NCBI GenBank assembly: GCA_016711085.1
Contig: JADJTR010000002.1
Location: 620,001 to 684,000 of the forward strand
DNA from: Phyllobacteriaceae bacterium
GTDB lineage: Bacteria; Pseudomonadota; Alphaproteobacteria; Rhizobiales; Rhizobiaceae
Reading direction: 5' to 3'
Length of the DNA stretch: 64,000 nucleotides
Below are positions 7,840 to 17,181 of the stretch, one piece after another. How positions within the stretch are numbered: the stretch's first letter is position 1; every line of letters starts with the position of its first letter. Made by a program: the position numbers and the translations under genes. Under the pieces are notes generated by a model. That model was not told where the DNA came from. It saw only the letters and a list, made by a program, of their open reading frames with translations, and did no database searches.

Positions 7840-8733
7840 ATGGGTCCCGACCCTGGAATGAAGCGCGCCACGGCGATCGGATTTCTGGCGATCATCATGT
7901 GGTCGTTGCTGGCATTGCTGACGGCCGGGTCGGGAAAGACGCCGCCCTTCCAGCTTGCCGCCATCACTTTCGCCATCGGAACGGGCGTCGGCGTCGCCGC
8001 CGCCTTTGCCGGGTTCACCGGCGGTTCGCCGCGGTCGGTGCGGCCGGTGGTGTGGGTGCTCGGCATCGGCGGCCTGTTCGGCTATCACTTTTTCTATTTC
8101 ACGGCGTTGCGCCACGCGCCGCCGGTCGAGGCGAGCTTGATCGCCTATCTGTGGCCGCTGTTCATCGTCTTCGGTTCGGCGCTTTTTCCCGGCGAACGGC
8201 TCGGCTGGCATCATCTGGCCGGCGCGGCGATCGGCCTTCTCGGCACGGCGCTGATCGTCACCGGAGGCAAGGGCTTCAGCCCCGATCCGCGGCATTCCTT
8301 CGGCTATGCCATGGCGTTCGGCTGCGCTTTCCTGTGGTCGGGCTATTCGCTGGCGATGCGCCGCTTCGCCGCCGCCCCGACCGGCGCGGTGACGGTGTTC
8401 TGCGCCGCGACGGCGATCCTCTCGGCGATTGCCCATCTGGGACTGGAAGAAACCGTCTGGCCCGTTTCGGCGGCCGAATGGTGGGCGATCCTCGGCCTTG
8501 GCCTGATGCCGGTCGGCGCCGCATTCTATGTCTGGGATCACGGCGTCAAGCGCGGCGACATCCGCGTGCTTGGCGCGGCGAGTTACGCCGCGCCGCTGCT
8601 GTCGACCCTGGCGCTGATCGCGGCCGGCCGGGCGCAAGCCACCGGGACCATCGCGCTTGCCTGCGTGATGATCGCCGGCGGGGCGGCGCTCGCCGCCAAG
8701 GACATGTTCAAACCGGCGCGTGCGAATTCATGA
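7840..8733 (+). CDS. EamA-family (DMT) transporter
   Basis: A 297-residue membrane protein with ten hydrophobic segments in two EamA repeats, typical of drug/metabolite transporters that export amino acids or other small metabolites. The FFYFTALRHAPPVEASLIAY segment in the first repeat resembles the YddG-type aromatic amino acid exporters, but the substrate is uncertain. Start is the ATG at 7840; MKRATAIGF at 7858 is an equally plausible alternative. The stop overlaps the lysoplasmalogenase start by 4 bp, so the two are co-translated. Confidence 0.85.
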   Translation: MGPDPGMKRATAIGFLAIIMWSLLALLTAGSGKTPPFQLAAITFAIGTGVGVAAAFAGFTGGSPRSVRPVVWVLGIGGLFGYHFFYFTALRHAPPVEASLIAYLWPLFIVFGSALFPGERLGWHHLAGAAIGLLGTALIVTGGKGFSPDPRHSFGYAMAFGCAFLWSGYSLAMRRFAAAPTGAVTVFCAATAILSAIAHLGLEETVWPVSAAEWWAILGLGLMPVGAAFYVWDHGVKRGDIRVLGAASYAAPLLSTLALIAAGRAQATGTIALACVMIAGGAALAAKDMFKPARANS

Positions 8734-9392
8734 TGCCTTTTCCCGGCGGGCCGACGACGACGGAAAACGCGATGCTGATTTTCGCCGCGGTCGCGGCGCT
8801 GCTCTATCTGTTCCGCCTCGAAGGCGTGCGCGACTGGCGAAGGGCGTTGATCAAGACGCTGTCGACGGGGCTGCTTGCCCTTCTGGCGTTCCGCGCCGGC
8901 GGGCCGGGGCTGCTTGTCGCCGCGCTGGTTCTTTCGGCGTTCGGCGACGCCTTCCTCGCTTTCGACGGCGACAGGCCGTTTGCGGCCGGTCTGGCGTCGT
9001 TTCTCGCCGGACATGTCGCCTATGCGGCGCTGTTTTTCGGCGAGGGCGGCGGATTGGCGCTTTTGACAGCGCCGCGCCTGCTGATCGGCGTCGCCATGGT
9101 CGGGCTCGCCATTGGCCTGATCGCCAGGCTTCGGCCGGCGGTTCCCGATCGCCTGCGAGGGCCCGTTACCGCCTATGGCGCGGCGATTCTCGCCATGGGG
9201 CTGACGGCGCTGGCCGTCGTCGCGCCGCTTGTCGTCGCCGGCGCGGCGCTGTTCATGGCGTCGGACGCGCTGCTCGGCACGGAGCGCTTCCTGCTCGACC
9301 GCGATTCGCCGATGCGAAAGCCGGCGCGCTACGCGGTCTGGACCCTGTATTGGCTCGGCCAGGCGGCGATCGCGCTCGGCATGCTTACTTGA
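8730..9392 (+). CDS. lysoplasmalogenase (YhhN/TMEM86 family)
   Basis: A 220-residue protein with about eight membrane segments of the YhhN/TMEM86 family, which hydrolyses the vinyl-ether bond of lysoplasmalogens. Family signatures are the conserved acidic residues in LVLSAFGDAFLAFDGD, the FLAGHVAYAALFF segment and the C-terminal ASDALLGTERF with PARYAVWTLYWLGQAAIALG. It is translationally coupled (ATGA) to the upstream EamA gene and its end overlaps the convergent gloB stop by 8 bp. Actual substrate in this bacterium unproven. Confidence 0.82.
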   Translation: MMPFPGGPTTTENAMLIFAAVAALLYLFRLEGVRDWRRALIKTLSTGLLALLAFRAGGPGLLVAALVLSAFGDAFLAFDGDRPFAAGLASFLAGHVAYAALFFGEGGGLALLTAPRLLIGVAMVGLAIGLIARLRPAVPDRLRGPVTAYGAAILAMGLTALAVVAPLVVAGAALFMASDALLGTERFLLDRDSPMRKPARYAVWTLYWLGQAAIALGMLT

Positions 9393-10154
9393 AGACATCC
9401 TTGCGGCGACGGATTTCGGCGAAGACTTCGGCGTCGCTTGCCGCTTCAAGGCCGAGAACGCGGCGGATGGCGTCATCGCCCCAGCGCAGGAACGGATTGG
9501 TCGTCAATTCGCGGGCGAGCGAGGTCGGCAGCGTCGCCTTGCCGTCGGCGCGGAGCGCCTCGACCTCGCGGGCGCGCGCCTGAAGGTCGGCGTTGTCCGG
9601 ATCGACGGAAAGTGCGAAGCGGGCATTGGCGGCGGTGTATTCGTGGCCGCACCAGATGCGGGTATTTGCCGGGAGCGCGGCGATGCGGGCGAGCGCGGCC
9701 TGCATCTTCGCCGCCGTCTCCTCGAACAACCGGCCGCACCCCAGCGAAAACAGCGTGTCGCCTGCAAACAGCAGGCCGCTTTGGGGAAATGATAAACGAC
9801 ATGGCCGGCGGTGTGGCCGGGCGTGGCGATGACCCGCACGGTCTCGCCGCCGAAGGCGAATTCGTCGCCGTCCGAGACTGATCTGTCGATGCCGGGCACG
9901 CTTGCCGCCTCGCCCGCCGGACCGACGATGGTCAGGCCGAAACGCTGCTTCAGCGCCAGATTGGCCTCGACATGATCACCATGCTTGTGGGTGGTCAGGA
10001 TGATCGTCGGCGTCCAGCCGGTGCGCTCCACGGCCGAAAGGATCGCTTCTTCCTCGGGTGCGTCGATGAGCGCCGTTTCGCCCGAGGCAGGATCATGGAC
10101 GAGCACGCCGAAATTGTCGTCGCGGCAAGTGAACTGGTCGATTTGCAGGGCCAT
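9385..10154 (-). CDS. gloB: hydroxyacylglutathione hydrolase (glyoxalase II), frameshifted
   Basis: Glyoxalase II hydrolyses S-D-lactoylglutathione to D-lactate and glutathione. The metallo-beta-lactamase metal site is visible as TTHKHGDHVEAN (THxHxDH-like, with K in the second position), TPGHTAGHVVYHFP and CGHEYTAANARFAL. The frame breaks near 9790 in a CCCC run on the coding strand; adding one C gives HFP-QSGLLFAGDTLFSLGCG and joins the C-terminal part ending DVFK. The restored length of about 256 residues is normal. It is divergent from the methyltransferase gene, an arrangement common in the order. Confidence 0.88.
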
Positions 10155-10262
10155 GGCGCCGGGGTCTCGTTGACGGTACGCCAGATGTAGTGCGGCGGAG
10201 GCGACCTGTCACCCCGCGCGGCGCGCATTGCGAACGGCGCGGCGCTCGCCTACCTTGTCGTC

Positions 10263-11018
10263 ATGCACGCCGATATCGTCGATCTCCGCGCCTTTTATTC
10301 CACGCCGACGGGAAAACTCGCCGAACGTTCGATCGCGAGCGCGCTCGCCGCGATTTGGGCCGATATCGCCCAGGAACGCCTCGTCGGCCTCGGCTATTGC
10401 CTGCCCTGGCTCGACCGTTTGGCTGAGAGGGCGGAAAGGACGTTCGCCTTCATGCCCGCCGGGCAGGGCGCGGTACGCTGGCCGGTCGACGCGCCATCGG
10501 CGACGGCGCTCGTCTTCGAGGAAGAACTGCCGCTGCCCGACGCGGCGATCGACCGGCTGCTGCTGGTTCACGCGCTGGAATTCGCCGAAAGCACGCGCGA
10601 CATGCTGCACGAGGCCTGGCGGGTGCTGGCGCCGGGTGGGCGGCTGGTGATCGTCGTGCCCAACCGGCGTGGCCTGTGGGCGCGATCCGAACTCACGCCG
10701 TTCGGCGCCGGGCGGCCTTATTCGCGCAGCCAGCTGATCGCGCTGCTGCGCGAAGCGAGTTTCACGCCGGGCGAATTCGGCGAGGCGCTGTTCTTCCCGC
10801 CGACCGGGCGGCGCTCGTTGCTCGGCCTGTTCCGCGCCTTCGAGCGAACCGGCAAGCGGCTCTGGCCGATGTTCGCCGGCGCCATCGTGGTCGAGGCGCA
10901 AAAGCGCCTGTACCAGGGGCTGCCGGTGGCGTCGCGGTCGTCGCGGCGGGTGTTCGTGCCGGTGCTGGCGCCGCAGGGCATGGGACGGTCAGGTTCGGCT
11001 CGACAAGATTCCGCCTAA
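10263..11018 (+). CDS. SAM-dependent methyltransferase (class I)
   Basis: A 251-residue class I methyltransferase-like protein. The segment LPLPDAAIDRLLLVHALEF corresponds to the post-motif I region, and HEAWRVLAPGGRLVIVVPNR is a clear motif of the UbiE/type-11 group. A conserved RSELTPFGAGRPYSRSQL follows. The glycine-rich motif I is degenerate, as is usual for this gloB-adjacent family in Hyphomicrobiales, so activity and substrate are unknown. It ends 47 bp before hisC and may be co-transcribed with hisC-tyrA. Confidence 0.78.
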   Translation: MHADIVDLRAFYSTPTGKLAERSIASALAAIWADIAQERLVGLGYCLPWLDRLAERAERTFAFMPAGQGAVRWPVDAPSATALVFEEELPLPDAAIDRLLLVHALEFAESTRDMLHEAWRVLAPGGRLVIVVPNRRGLWARSELTPFGAGRPYSRSQLIALLREASFTPGEFGEALFFPPTGRRSLLGLFRAFERTGKRLWPMFAGAIVVEAQKRLYQGLPVASRSSRRVFVPVLAPQGMGRSGSARQDSA

Positions 11019-11065
11019 CCGCTATTGCGGCTCCGCCGCGATCGGCGCGGCGAGGAGTGCCCGAC

Positions 11066-12175
11066 ATGGACGCGACGCCCAAGCGGCCGCAACCGAGACC
11101 CGGCGTGATGGACATCCAGGCTTATGTGCCCGGCCGCCACGAAGCGCCGGGCGTCGCCAGGGTGTACAAGCTCTCGTCCAACGAGACGCCGCTCGGGCCG
11201 TCGCCGAAGGCGCAAGCGGCGATCGCCGAAATCGCCGGCCAGATGGAGCTCTATCCCGACGGCGCGGCGATCAAGCTGCGCGACGCCATCGCCGCCGCGC
11301 ACGGGCTCAACGCCGCCAACATCATGGTCTCCAACGGCTCGGACGAGGCGCTCGGCCTGTTGTGCCAGACCTATCTTCAGCCCGGCGACGAGGGGATTTT
11401 CACCGAGCACGGCTTTCTCGTCTACAAGATCTACATCCTCGCCGCCGGCGCGACGCCGGTGACAGCGGCCGAGACCAATGAGACGGCGAATGTCGACGCC
11501 ATCCTCGCCAGAGTGACGGCGAAGACGAGAATCGTCTTCCTCGCCAATCCGAACAATCCGACCGGCACCTACATTCCGGTCAGCGAGGTGCGCCGCCTGC
11601 ACGCCGGCCTGCCGAAAAACGTGCTGCTGGTCCTCGATTCGGCCTATGCCGAATATGTCCGGCGCAACGACTACGAGGCCGGTCTCGAGCTTGTCTCGGC
11701 GCACGAGAATGTCGTGATGACTCGGACCTTTTCGAAGATCCACGGGCTGGCCGGGTTGCGCATCGGCTGGATGTACGCCCCGGCGCATGTCATCGACGCC
11801 GTCAACCGGGTGCGCGGACCGTTCAACGTCAACGCCATGGCCATCGAGGCCGGCGCGGCGGCGATCGGCGACCGCGCCCATGTCGAAAACGCCGTGGCGC
11901 ACAACGACCGCTGGCACGCCTATCTGACGGAGGAACTCGGCACGCTCGGCCTGCGGGTGACGCCGAGCGTCGGCAATTTCCTGCTGATGCATTTTCCCGA
12001 CAGCGACGCGGCGCATTCGGCCGAGGCGGCCGACAGGTTCCTGATCGGGCGCGGCTTCATCCTGCGCCGGGTGACGGCTTACGGGTTCCCGAACGCGCTG
12101 CGGATGACCGTCGGATCGGAAGACGCCAATCGCGGCGTCGTCGCCGCGCTCGCCCAGTTTCTGGGGAAAGCCTGA
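11066..12175 (+). CDS. hisC: histidinol-phosphate aminotransferase
   Basis: A 369-residue fold-type I PLP aminotransferase that converts imidazole acetol-phosphate to histidinol phosphate; in alphaproteobacteria it may also transaminate aromatic keto acids. Evidence: YKLSSNETPLGPS, SNGSDEALGLLCQTY, FLANPNNPTGTY, the DSAYAEY block, and the PLP-binding lysine in TRTFSKIHGLAGLRIGW (K224). Start chosen at MDATPKRP, after a GAGG in the upstream gap. One base separates it from tyrA; the pairing fits a role in tyrosine/phenylalanine as well as histidine synthesis. Confidence 0.92.
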   Translation: MDATPKRPQPRPGVMDIQAYVPGRHEAPGVARVYKLSSNETPLGPSPKAQAAIAEIAGQMELYPDGAAIKLRDAIAAAHGLNAANIMVSNGSDEALGLLCQTYLQPGDEGIFTEHGFLVYKIYILAAGATPVTAAETNETANVDAILARVTAKTRIVFLANPNNPTGTYIPVSEVRRLHAGLPKNVLLVLDSAYAEYVRRNDYEAGLELVSAHENVVMTRTFSKIHGLAGLRIGWMYAPAHVIDAVNRVRGPFNVNAMAIEAGAAAIGDRAHVENAVAHNDRWHAYLTEELGTLGLRVTPSVGNFLLMHFPDSDAAHSAEAADRFLIGRGFILRRVTAYGFPNALRMTVGSEDANRGVVAALAQFLGKA

Positions 12176-12176
12176 C

Positions 12177-13103
12177 ATGCCGGCGTTCAAGACTGTCGCG
12201 CTGATCGGCATCGGCCTGATCGGCTCGTCGCTCGCCCGGGTCATGCGCGACCGCAAGCTCGCCGACCGCATCGTCATTTCGACGCGCAGCGCCGAAACGC
12301 TGAAGCGGGCGGAGGAACTCGGTCTCGGCGACGCCTACGAGACCGACCCGGCGAAAGCGGTCGTCGACGCCGACCTGATCATCGTCTCGGTTCCGGTCGG
12401 CGCGTCCGGCGCCGTGGCGGAAGCCATTGCGCCGGGACTGAAACCGGGGGCGATCCTCACCGACGTCGGCTCGACCAAGGCGTCGGTGATCCAGCAGATG
12501 ACGCCGCATGTGCCGGAAGGCGTGCATTTCATCGCCGGCCATCCAATCGCCGGCACGGAAAAATCCGGCCCCGACGCCGGATTCGCCACCTTGTTCGACA
12601 ATCGCTGGTGCATCCTGACGCCGGCCGCCGACGCCGATCCCGCCGCCATGGAAAAGCTGTCGCGCTTCTGGTCCGCTTGCGGCTCGAAGGTCGACGTGAT
12701 GGACCCGCAACACCACGACATGGTGCTCGCCATCGTTTCGCATCTGCCGCACATCATCGCCTACAACATCGTCGGCACGGCGGACGATCTCGAGGCGGTG
12801 ACCAAATCCGAAGTGATCAAATATTCGGCGTCCGGCTTTCGCGACTTCACCCGTCTGGCGGCCTCCGACCCGACGATGTGGCGCGATGTCTGCCTGCATA
12901 ATCGCGACGCCATTCTCGAAATGCTGTCGCGCTTCATGGAAGATTTGTCGTCGCTACAGCGGGCGATCCGCTGGGGAGACGGCGACAAGCTTTTCGACCT
13001 GTTCACGCGGACCCGTGCGGTGCGCAAATCGATCGTCGAGGCGGGCCAGGAAGTCGATCTGCCGGATTTCGGCCGCCCGGCGGCGCATCCGGTCAAACCC
13101 TGA
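12177..13103 (+). CDS. tyrA: prephenate/arogenate (cyclohexadienyl) dehydrogenase
   Basis: A 308-residue NAD(P)-dependent TyrA-type dehydrogenase of tyrosine biosynthesis. The Rossmann motif is ALIGIGLIGSSLARVM at the N terminus. The catalytic region is GHPIAGTEKSGPDAG, followed by the histidine block MDPQHHDMVLAIVSHLPH and the all-helical dimerisation domain with SGFRDFTRLAASDPTMW. It follows hisC by one base and is in the same operon. Whether it prefers prephenate or arogenate cannot be told from the sequence. Confidence 0.92.
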   Translation: MPAFKTVALIGIGLIGSSLARVMRDRKLADRIVISTRSAETLKRAEELGLGDAYETDPAKAVVDADLIIVSVPVGASGAVAEAIAPGLKPGAILTDVGSTKASVIQQMTPHVPEGVHFIAGHPIAGTEKSGPDAGFATLFDNRWCILTPAADADPAAMEKLSRFWSACGSKVDVMDPQHHDMVLAIVSHLPHIIAYNIVGTADDLEAVTKSEVIKYSASGFRDFTRLAASDPTMWRDVCLHNRDAILEMLSRFMEDLSSLQRAIRWGDGDKLFDLFTRTRAVRKSIVEAGQEVDLPDFGRPAAHPVKP

Positions 13104-14078
13104 TCAGGGCAAAGGCGGCAGGAAGCCGAGCGGCAGGAAGCCGAGAAATGCCTGCCCCTTGTCGAGGCGCAGCTTGACGCCGGCGCCGGGCGGGCTTTGC
13201 ATGGCGACCAGCAGGTTCAACGCCGTTTCACCGCTCGAAACGTTTTCCGGCGGCCCGGATTTGATCAGCGCCGCCACGGCCTCCGGCTTGTCCAGGTTCA
13301 ACGTCAATTCGCCGTTGGCGACGCCGGCATCGTCGATCGCGACGGCGCCCGACAGTCGCAATCCCGCGCCGGTTTCGGCGGCAAGCTCGAGTTCCTCGAT
13401 CGCGATCTTCGCCCCGCGCAGGCTCGGCTTGCGGCGCAGCAGCCGGGAAGCGCCGTCGGCGGCAACGGCGCGCAGCCTCAGCGCCGTCGGCGGAAAGTCG
13501 TAGCCGCCGGCGTAATCGGCAGCAAACCGCACGCCGGTCAGATCGAGCGCGATGGCGACATCGGCGCCGGATACGCGGGCGCGGCCGTCGGCGGCGTCGA
13601 CAGAGAACACCGCCGCGTCGGCGTCGGTTGTCGCGACGATGGCGGAGCCGTTGACGGACGCGCCGGAAGGGCGCGGGTACCACAGGCCGATGGACCCGGC
13701 CAGCGCCGTCCATTCCAGATCGAGCGGCACGAGGCCCGGCGCCTCGACCCGCGCCGGACCGTCGAATTCGGCGGTGACGGTGAGTGGCGCGGCGAGCGAC
13801 CAGCCGGAGACGAGCGGTCCTGATTTCAACGCCACGCCATCGAGGTCGCGGGCGTAGGCGCCAGCGGAACAGTTGATTTCCATGGCGAAGGGGAAACCGG
13901 CGACGCTGGCGTCTTCGCAAGCCGCGCGCGCGCCGCGCGCTTCCATGCGGCTGATGGCGGCGGTCAATTCGTTGTTCAGGCGCGTCGCGCCGGCGCGCCA
14001 GATCGCCGCCCATGCGCCGGCCAGAGCGGCGACAAGCGCGAGGAAAATCAACCCTTGGCGCAGGCGGCTTGACGTCAC
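13104..14078 (-). CDS. DUF2125 membrane-anchored protein
   Basis: A 324-residue protein with an N-terminal membrane anchor (LIFLALVAALAGAWAAIW) and a beta-rich periplasmic part of the DUF2125 family. Supporting pieces are the cysteine-containing CEDASVAGFPFAMEINCSA near residues 54-72 and the C-terminal GVKLRLDKGQAFLGFLPLG. It ends exactly next to the tyrA stop, in convergent orientation. A tyrA-DUF2125-ChaC neighbourhood is usual in Hyphomicrobiales. Function unknown; an outer-envelope role is only a guess from the fold. Confidence 0.82.
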   Translation of the reverse strand: MTSSRLRQGLIFLALVAALAGAWAAIWRAGATRLNNELTAAISRMEARGARAACEDASVAGFPFAMEINCSAGAYARDLDGVALKSGPLVSGWSLAAPLTVTAEFDGPARVEAPGLVPLDLEWTALAGSIGLWYPRPSGASVNGSAIVATTDADAAVFSVDAADGRARVSGADVAIALDLTGVRFAADYAGGYDFPPTALRLRAVAADGASRLLRRKPSLRGAKIAIEELELAAETGAGLRLSGAVAIDDAGVANGELTLNLDKPEAVAALIKSGPPENVSSGETALNLLVAMQSPPGAGVKLRLDKGQAFLGFLPLGFLPPLP

Positions 14079-14137
14079 CGGCTCGCCTTTCTACAGGCCG
14101 CAGCAAGGTGAGGCCGGGTGGCGGAGGGGATACGAAG

Positions 14138-14656
14138 GTGAACGATCTCTGGGTCTTCGCTTACGGGTCGCTGATGTGGCGTCCGGGTTTCGAGGCGGTC
14201 GAGGCGCGACGGGCCCGCCTCGCCGGCTATCGCCGGGCGCTGTGCGTGTCCTCGCATGTGCATCGCGGCACGCGCGAACGACCGGGGCTGGTGCTCGGGC
14301 TCGATCGCGGCGGGGCCTGCGTCGGCCGGGCTTTCCGGGTCGATGCGGCGAAAAGCGTCGAAACGCTTGCCTATTTGCGCGAGCGCGAACTGGTCACCAA
14401 TGTCTACCACGAACGGCATGTGTCGCTGACGCTCGATGACGGACGCCGGATCGGCGCGGTCGCCTATGTCGTCGACCGCGGCCACGAACAATATGCCGGA
14501 TCGCTGAACGCCGAGGAAGCGGCGTCGCGGGTGATCGGCGCGGCGGGGATATCGGGCGTCAATGTCGACTATGTGCTGGCCACGGTGGAGCATTTGCGCG
14601 AGCTCGGCATTCGCGATCATTGGCTTGAGCATGTGGCGCGCCTGATCAAGGCTTGA
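14138..14656 (+). CDS. ChaC-type gamma-glutamylcyclotransferase
   Basis: A 172-residue ChaC-like protein, which in this family cleaves glutathione to 5-oxoproline and Cys-Gly. The N-terminal FAYGSLMWRP is the family's substrate-loop signature, followed by RALCVSSHVHRGTRERPGL and a likely catalytic glutamate in LAYLRERELVTNVY. I use the GTG at 14138 because a GGAGGGG ribosome site lies 8 nt upstream and the next codons match family N termini. Its end overlaps the convergent plsC gene by 11 bp. Confidence 0.88.
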   Translation: MNDLWVFAYGSLMWRPGFEAVEARRARLAGYRRALCVSSHVHRGTRERPGLVLGLDRGGACVGRAFRVDAAKSVETLAYLRERELVTNVYHERHVSLTLDDGRRIGAVAYVVDRGHEQYAGSLNAEEAASRVIGAAGISGVNVDYVLATVEHLRELGIRDHWLEHVARLIKA

Positions 14657-15431
14657 AGCCCAGCGCGGCGAGTCGGGCTTTCGCCGTCGGCGGCATCGGC
14701 GGCGCATCGGGCCGCGCGGCGATTTCGAGCAGGATTTCGTCGCAGACCCGTTCGGTGTCGCCGACGAGGCGCTTCTGGAACTCTTCCTTCGTCAGCCCCG
14801 GCGGAATCGCCGGCAACACCCGCATCTCGATGCGGCCGGGGTGGCGCAGGAATTCGCGACGCGACCAGAACAGCCCTGCCATGTGGGCGACCGGAACGAC
14901 GGGTACGCCGAGGCGCGCATAGAGCTCGACGATGCCGAATTTGTAGGCCGGTTCGGCGCCCGGCGCGCGGCGTGTTCCTTCCGGATAGATGATCAGCTGG
15001 CGGCCGGCTTTCATGCGCTCGAGCGTCTTGGCGACGACATCGCGCAAGGCGCGCGAACGGTCGCCGCGCTTGACCGGAACCATGCGCATCTTGCAGACAT
15101 ACCAGCCGAACAGCGGTATCCACATCAGTTCGCGCTTGAGGATGTAGAGCGCGTCGGGAAGCATGGGCACGAAGGAAAAGGCGTCGAGAAAGGATTGGTG
15201 CTTCGGCGCGAGGATGTAGCTTCCTTGCGGCAGATTCCCGGCCCCGACGATGTCGACCTTGCCGCCGGCGATCTTCTCCAGCAGCCACATGTTGGTGCGG
15301 GCCCAGAATTTCGGCACGTACCAGGCGTAGCGGCGCGGCGCGAGGAAATAGAATGGCGTCCAGAACACCATCAGGGCGACGAGCGCGACATAGAAGACGA
15401 CATTGTAGGCAAGCGAGCGGAGGATCAGCAT
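14646..15431 (-). CDS. plsC: 1-acyl-sn-glycerol-3-phosphate acyltransferase
   Basis: A 261-residue inner-membrane acyltransferase that makes phosphatidic acid from lysophosphatidic acid. The catalytic HxxxxD-type motif is in APKHQSFLDAFSF, the phosphate-binding block is IIYPEGTRRAPGA, and the third block PVVPVAHMAGLFW follows. The N-terminal segment (VVFYVALVALMVFWTPFYFL) is a membrane helix. It lies 66 bp downstream of the ydcF-like gene on the same strand and may be co-transcribed with it. Confidence 0.92.
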   Translation of the reverse strand: MLILRSLAYNVVFYVALVALMVFWTPFYFLAPRRYAWYVPKFWARTNMWLLEKIAGGKVDIVGAGNLPQGSYILAPKHQSFLDAFSFVPMLPDALYILKRELMWIPLFGWYVCKMRMVPVKRGDRSRALRDVVAKTLERMKAGRQLIIYPEGTRRAPGAEPAYKFGIVELYARLGVPVVPVAHMAGLFWSRREFLRHPGRIEMRVLPAIPPGLTKEEFQKRLVGDTERVCDEILLEIAARPDAPPMPPTAKARLAALGFKP

Positions 15432-15497
15432 TGGCGGTGCCCGTTGGATATGGCGCGACCGTTACACGATGGACCGGCAAAGGCCAATGCACCGCCT

Positions 15498-16160
15498 CTA
15501 TCCGGCGATGCGCGCCTCGGCGACGCCGGTTTCGGCGTCGAAGGCGCCACGAAGGAGCGCGCCGATGTATTTGGCGTATTCGGTGAAAAGGATGCGCGTC
15601 GCATCGCGGTCGCCGAGCCAGTCGAACGGGCCGAACATCGTGTTGACGACCGGATAGGGCAACAGATCGACGTCTTCGACGGCGCGGTGCATTTCGAGCA
15701 GGCTGCGCGGAATGTGGTAGTTGCTGGTGACGACAATGGCGCTGGCATAGCCATGATCGCGCAGCCATTTGGCGCTTTCCTCGGCGTTGCCGATGGTGTC
15801 GAGCGCGGCGCGGTCGATGTCGACGCAGCAGGAAAACAGCGTCGGCGCGGCGCCGTTGGCCTGTTGCAGGTCGGCGCGGTCGGTCACGGGGTTGACGCCG
15901 GAGATGAGCAAACGCTTGCCTTTGCCGGTTTTCAGCAATTCGATCGCCGCCGCGATGCGCTGTTTGCCGCCGGTCAGGACGACGATGCCGTCCGCCTGCG
16001 GCGTCCGTTCCGGAGCGCGCAGGCCGGCGACGTGGGCGGCGAAGGCGAAAAATCCGCCGGCGAAAGCCAGACAGGACATGAGTACAGCCAGGAACACGCC
16101 GCCGGCGACAGCGCGCCAACGGCGTTTGCCCGGTTGATTCGGCGCAAGCGCTTGGTCCAT
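15498..16160 (-). CDS. YdcF family (DUF218) membrane protein
   Basis: A 220-residue protein with one N-terminal membrane helix (GVFLAVLMSCLAFAGGFFAF) and a DUF218/YdcF domain. Typical blocks are DGIVVLTGGKQRIAAAIELL, KRLLISGVNP, ESAKWLRDHGYASAIVVTSNYHIPR and FTEYAKYIGALL. Members include proteins of envelope metabolism such as ElyC, but the reaction is not established. It is located between ftsX and plsC on the same strand, consistent with an envelope role. Confidence 0.82.
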   Translation of the reverse strand: MDQALAPNQPGKRRWRAVAGGVFLAVLMSCLAFAGGFFAFAAHVAGLRAPERTPQADGIVVLTGGKQRIAAAIELLKTGKGKRLLISGVNPVTDRADLQQANGAAPTLFSCCVDIDRAALDTIGNAEESAKWLRDHGYASAIVVTSNYHIPRSLLEMHRAVEDVDLLPYPVVNTMFGPFDWLGDRDATRILFTEYAKYIGALLRGAFDAETGVAEARIAG

Positions 16161-16188
16161 CGCCGAATCCTAATGCCGATTCGCGGCG

Positions 16189-17181
16189 TTATCGAGTCTT
16201 CGGCCGTCCGAATTCGCCGTTTCGCGGTTCACGTCCCGTCAAGCCGGCCAAGTTGGCGTGTGACGGTGACATGGAGGTGACCGCCGTGAGCACGGCGATG
16301 ACGACGATGGCGCCGGCGACGCCGGCGTAGCCGGACCAGCCAACCGAGAAATCGCCGAACAGCGCGATCGCCTGATCGCCTTCGGGCGTGGCGCGGTTGC
16401 GCGCCGCCCACCACGATATCGCGAGAAACAACGCGATGGCGGCGCCGCCGCCGATCACCGCGCCGCGCAGGCCGACAAGCAGGAAATGGCGGCGGAACTC
16501 GGCGGCGATGAACCCGGCCTCGGCCCCGACGAAATGGAGGACTTCGACGATCTGGTCGTTTCCGGCCATAGCGCCGCGGGTGGCGAAAACCACCGTCAGC
16601 ACCGTCGCCGTCATCATCAGGGCCAGGATGGCGAGGCCAATGGCGGTGGTCGTGCGCGCCATGGCGACGAGCCGGTCGACCCAGGCGCGGTGATCGTCCA
16701 GGGCGGCTTCCGGAACCGCCTCGCGCAACGCGGAGGCAAGGGCGGAGAAGTCGGGCGGCGAGGACTCGTCGAGCGTGACGATGACCAGGCGCGGCACCGG
16801 AAGGTCGTTGATGTCCAGTCCCGAGCCGAGCCAGGGCTCCAAAAGGCGGAGCGTTTCCGCCGCATCGACGATTCGGACCCCGGCGACGCCCGGAAAGCCG
16901 ACAATCGCCTGGCGCGCCGCTTCCAGCGCCGCATCCATGTCGAGCCCGTCGCGCGGCGCGATCTGGATCGTGGCTTCGCGGGCAATCTGGCTTTGCCAGG
17001 TCCGGGCCGAGCCCTGAACCAATGAAACCGCGCCGATGGTGATGCACGACAGGAAGGTCATGATCGCGATGACGATGGCGAGCGCCCTGCCGGCGATGTT
17101 GTCTCCCGGCACGATGGACGAGGCGCGCCGCCCGGACTGGCGCGCCGCGTCATCCCGCATCGTCCGGCTGACGTCAGTCAT
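16189..17181 (-). CDS. ftsX: cell division ABC transporter permease FtsX
   Basis: A 330-residue FtsX with four predicted membrane segments and a periplasmic domain between TM1 (ALAIVIAIMTFLSCITIGAV) and TM2. TM2-TM4 are at TTTAIGLAILALMMTATVLTVV, VGLRGAVIGGGAAIALFLAIS and SGYAGVAGAIVVIAVLTAVT. FtsX with FtsE couples ATP hydrolysis in the divisome to periplasmic wall hydrolases. I start at MTDVSR, which overlaps the ftsE end by 8 bp; an earlier ATG exists at 17211. Confidence 0.9.
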   Translation of the reverse strand: MTDVSRTMRDDAARQSGRRASSIVPGDNIAGRALAIVIAIMTFLSCITIGAVSLVQGSARTWQSQIAREATIQIAPRDGLDMDAALEAARQAIVGFPGVAGVRIVDAAETLRLLEPWLGSGLDINDLPVPRLVIVTLDESSPPDFSALASALREAVPEAALDDHRAWVDRLVAMARTTTAIGLAILALMMTATVLTVVFATRGAMAGNDQIVEVLHFVGAEAGFIAAEFRRHFLLVGLRGAVIGGGAAIALFLAISWWAARNRATPEGDQAIALFGDFSVGWSGYAGVAGAIVVIAVLTAVTSMSPSHANLAGLTGREPRNGEFGRPKTR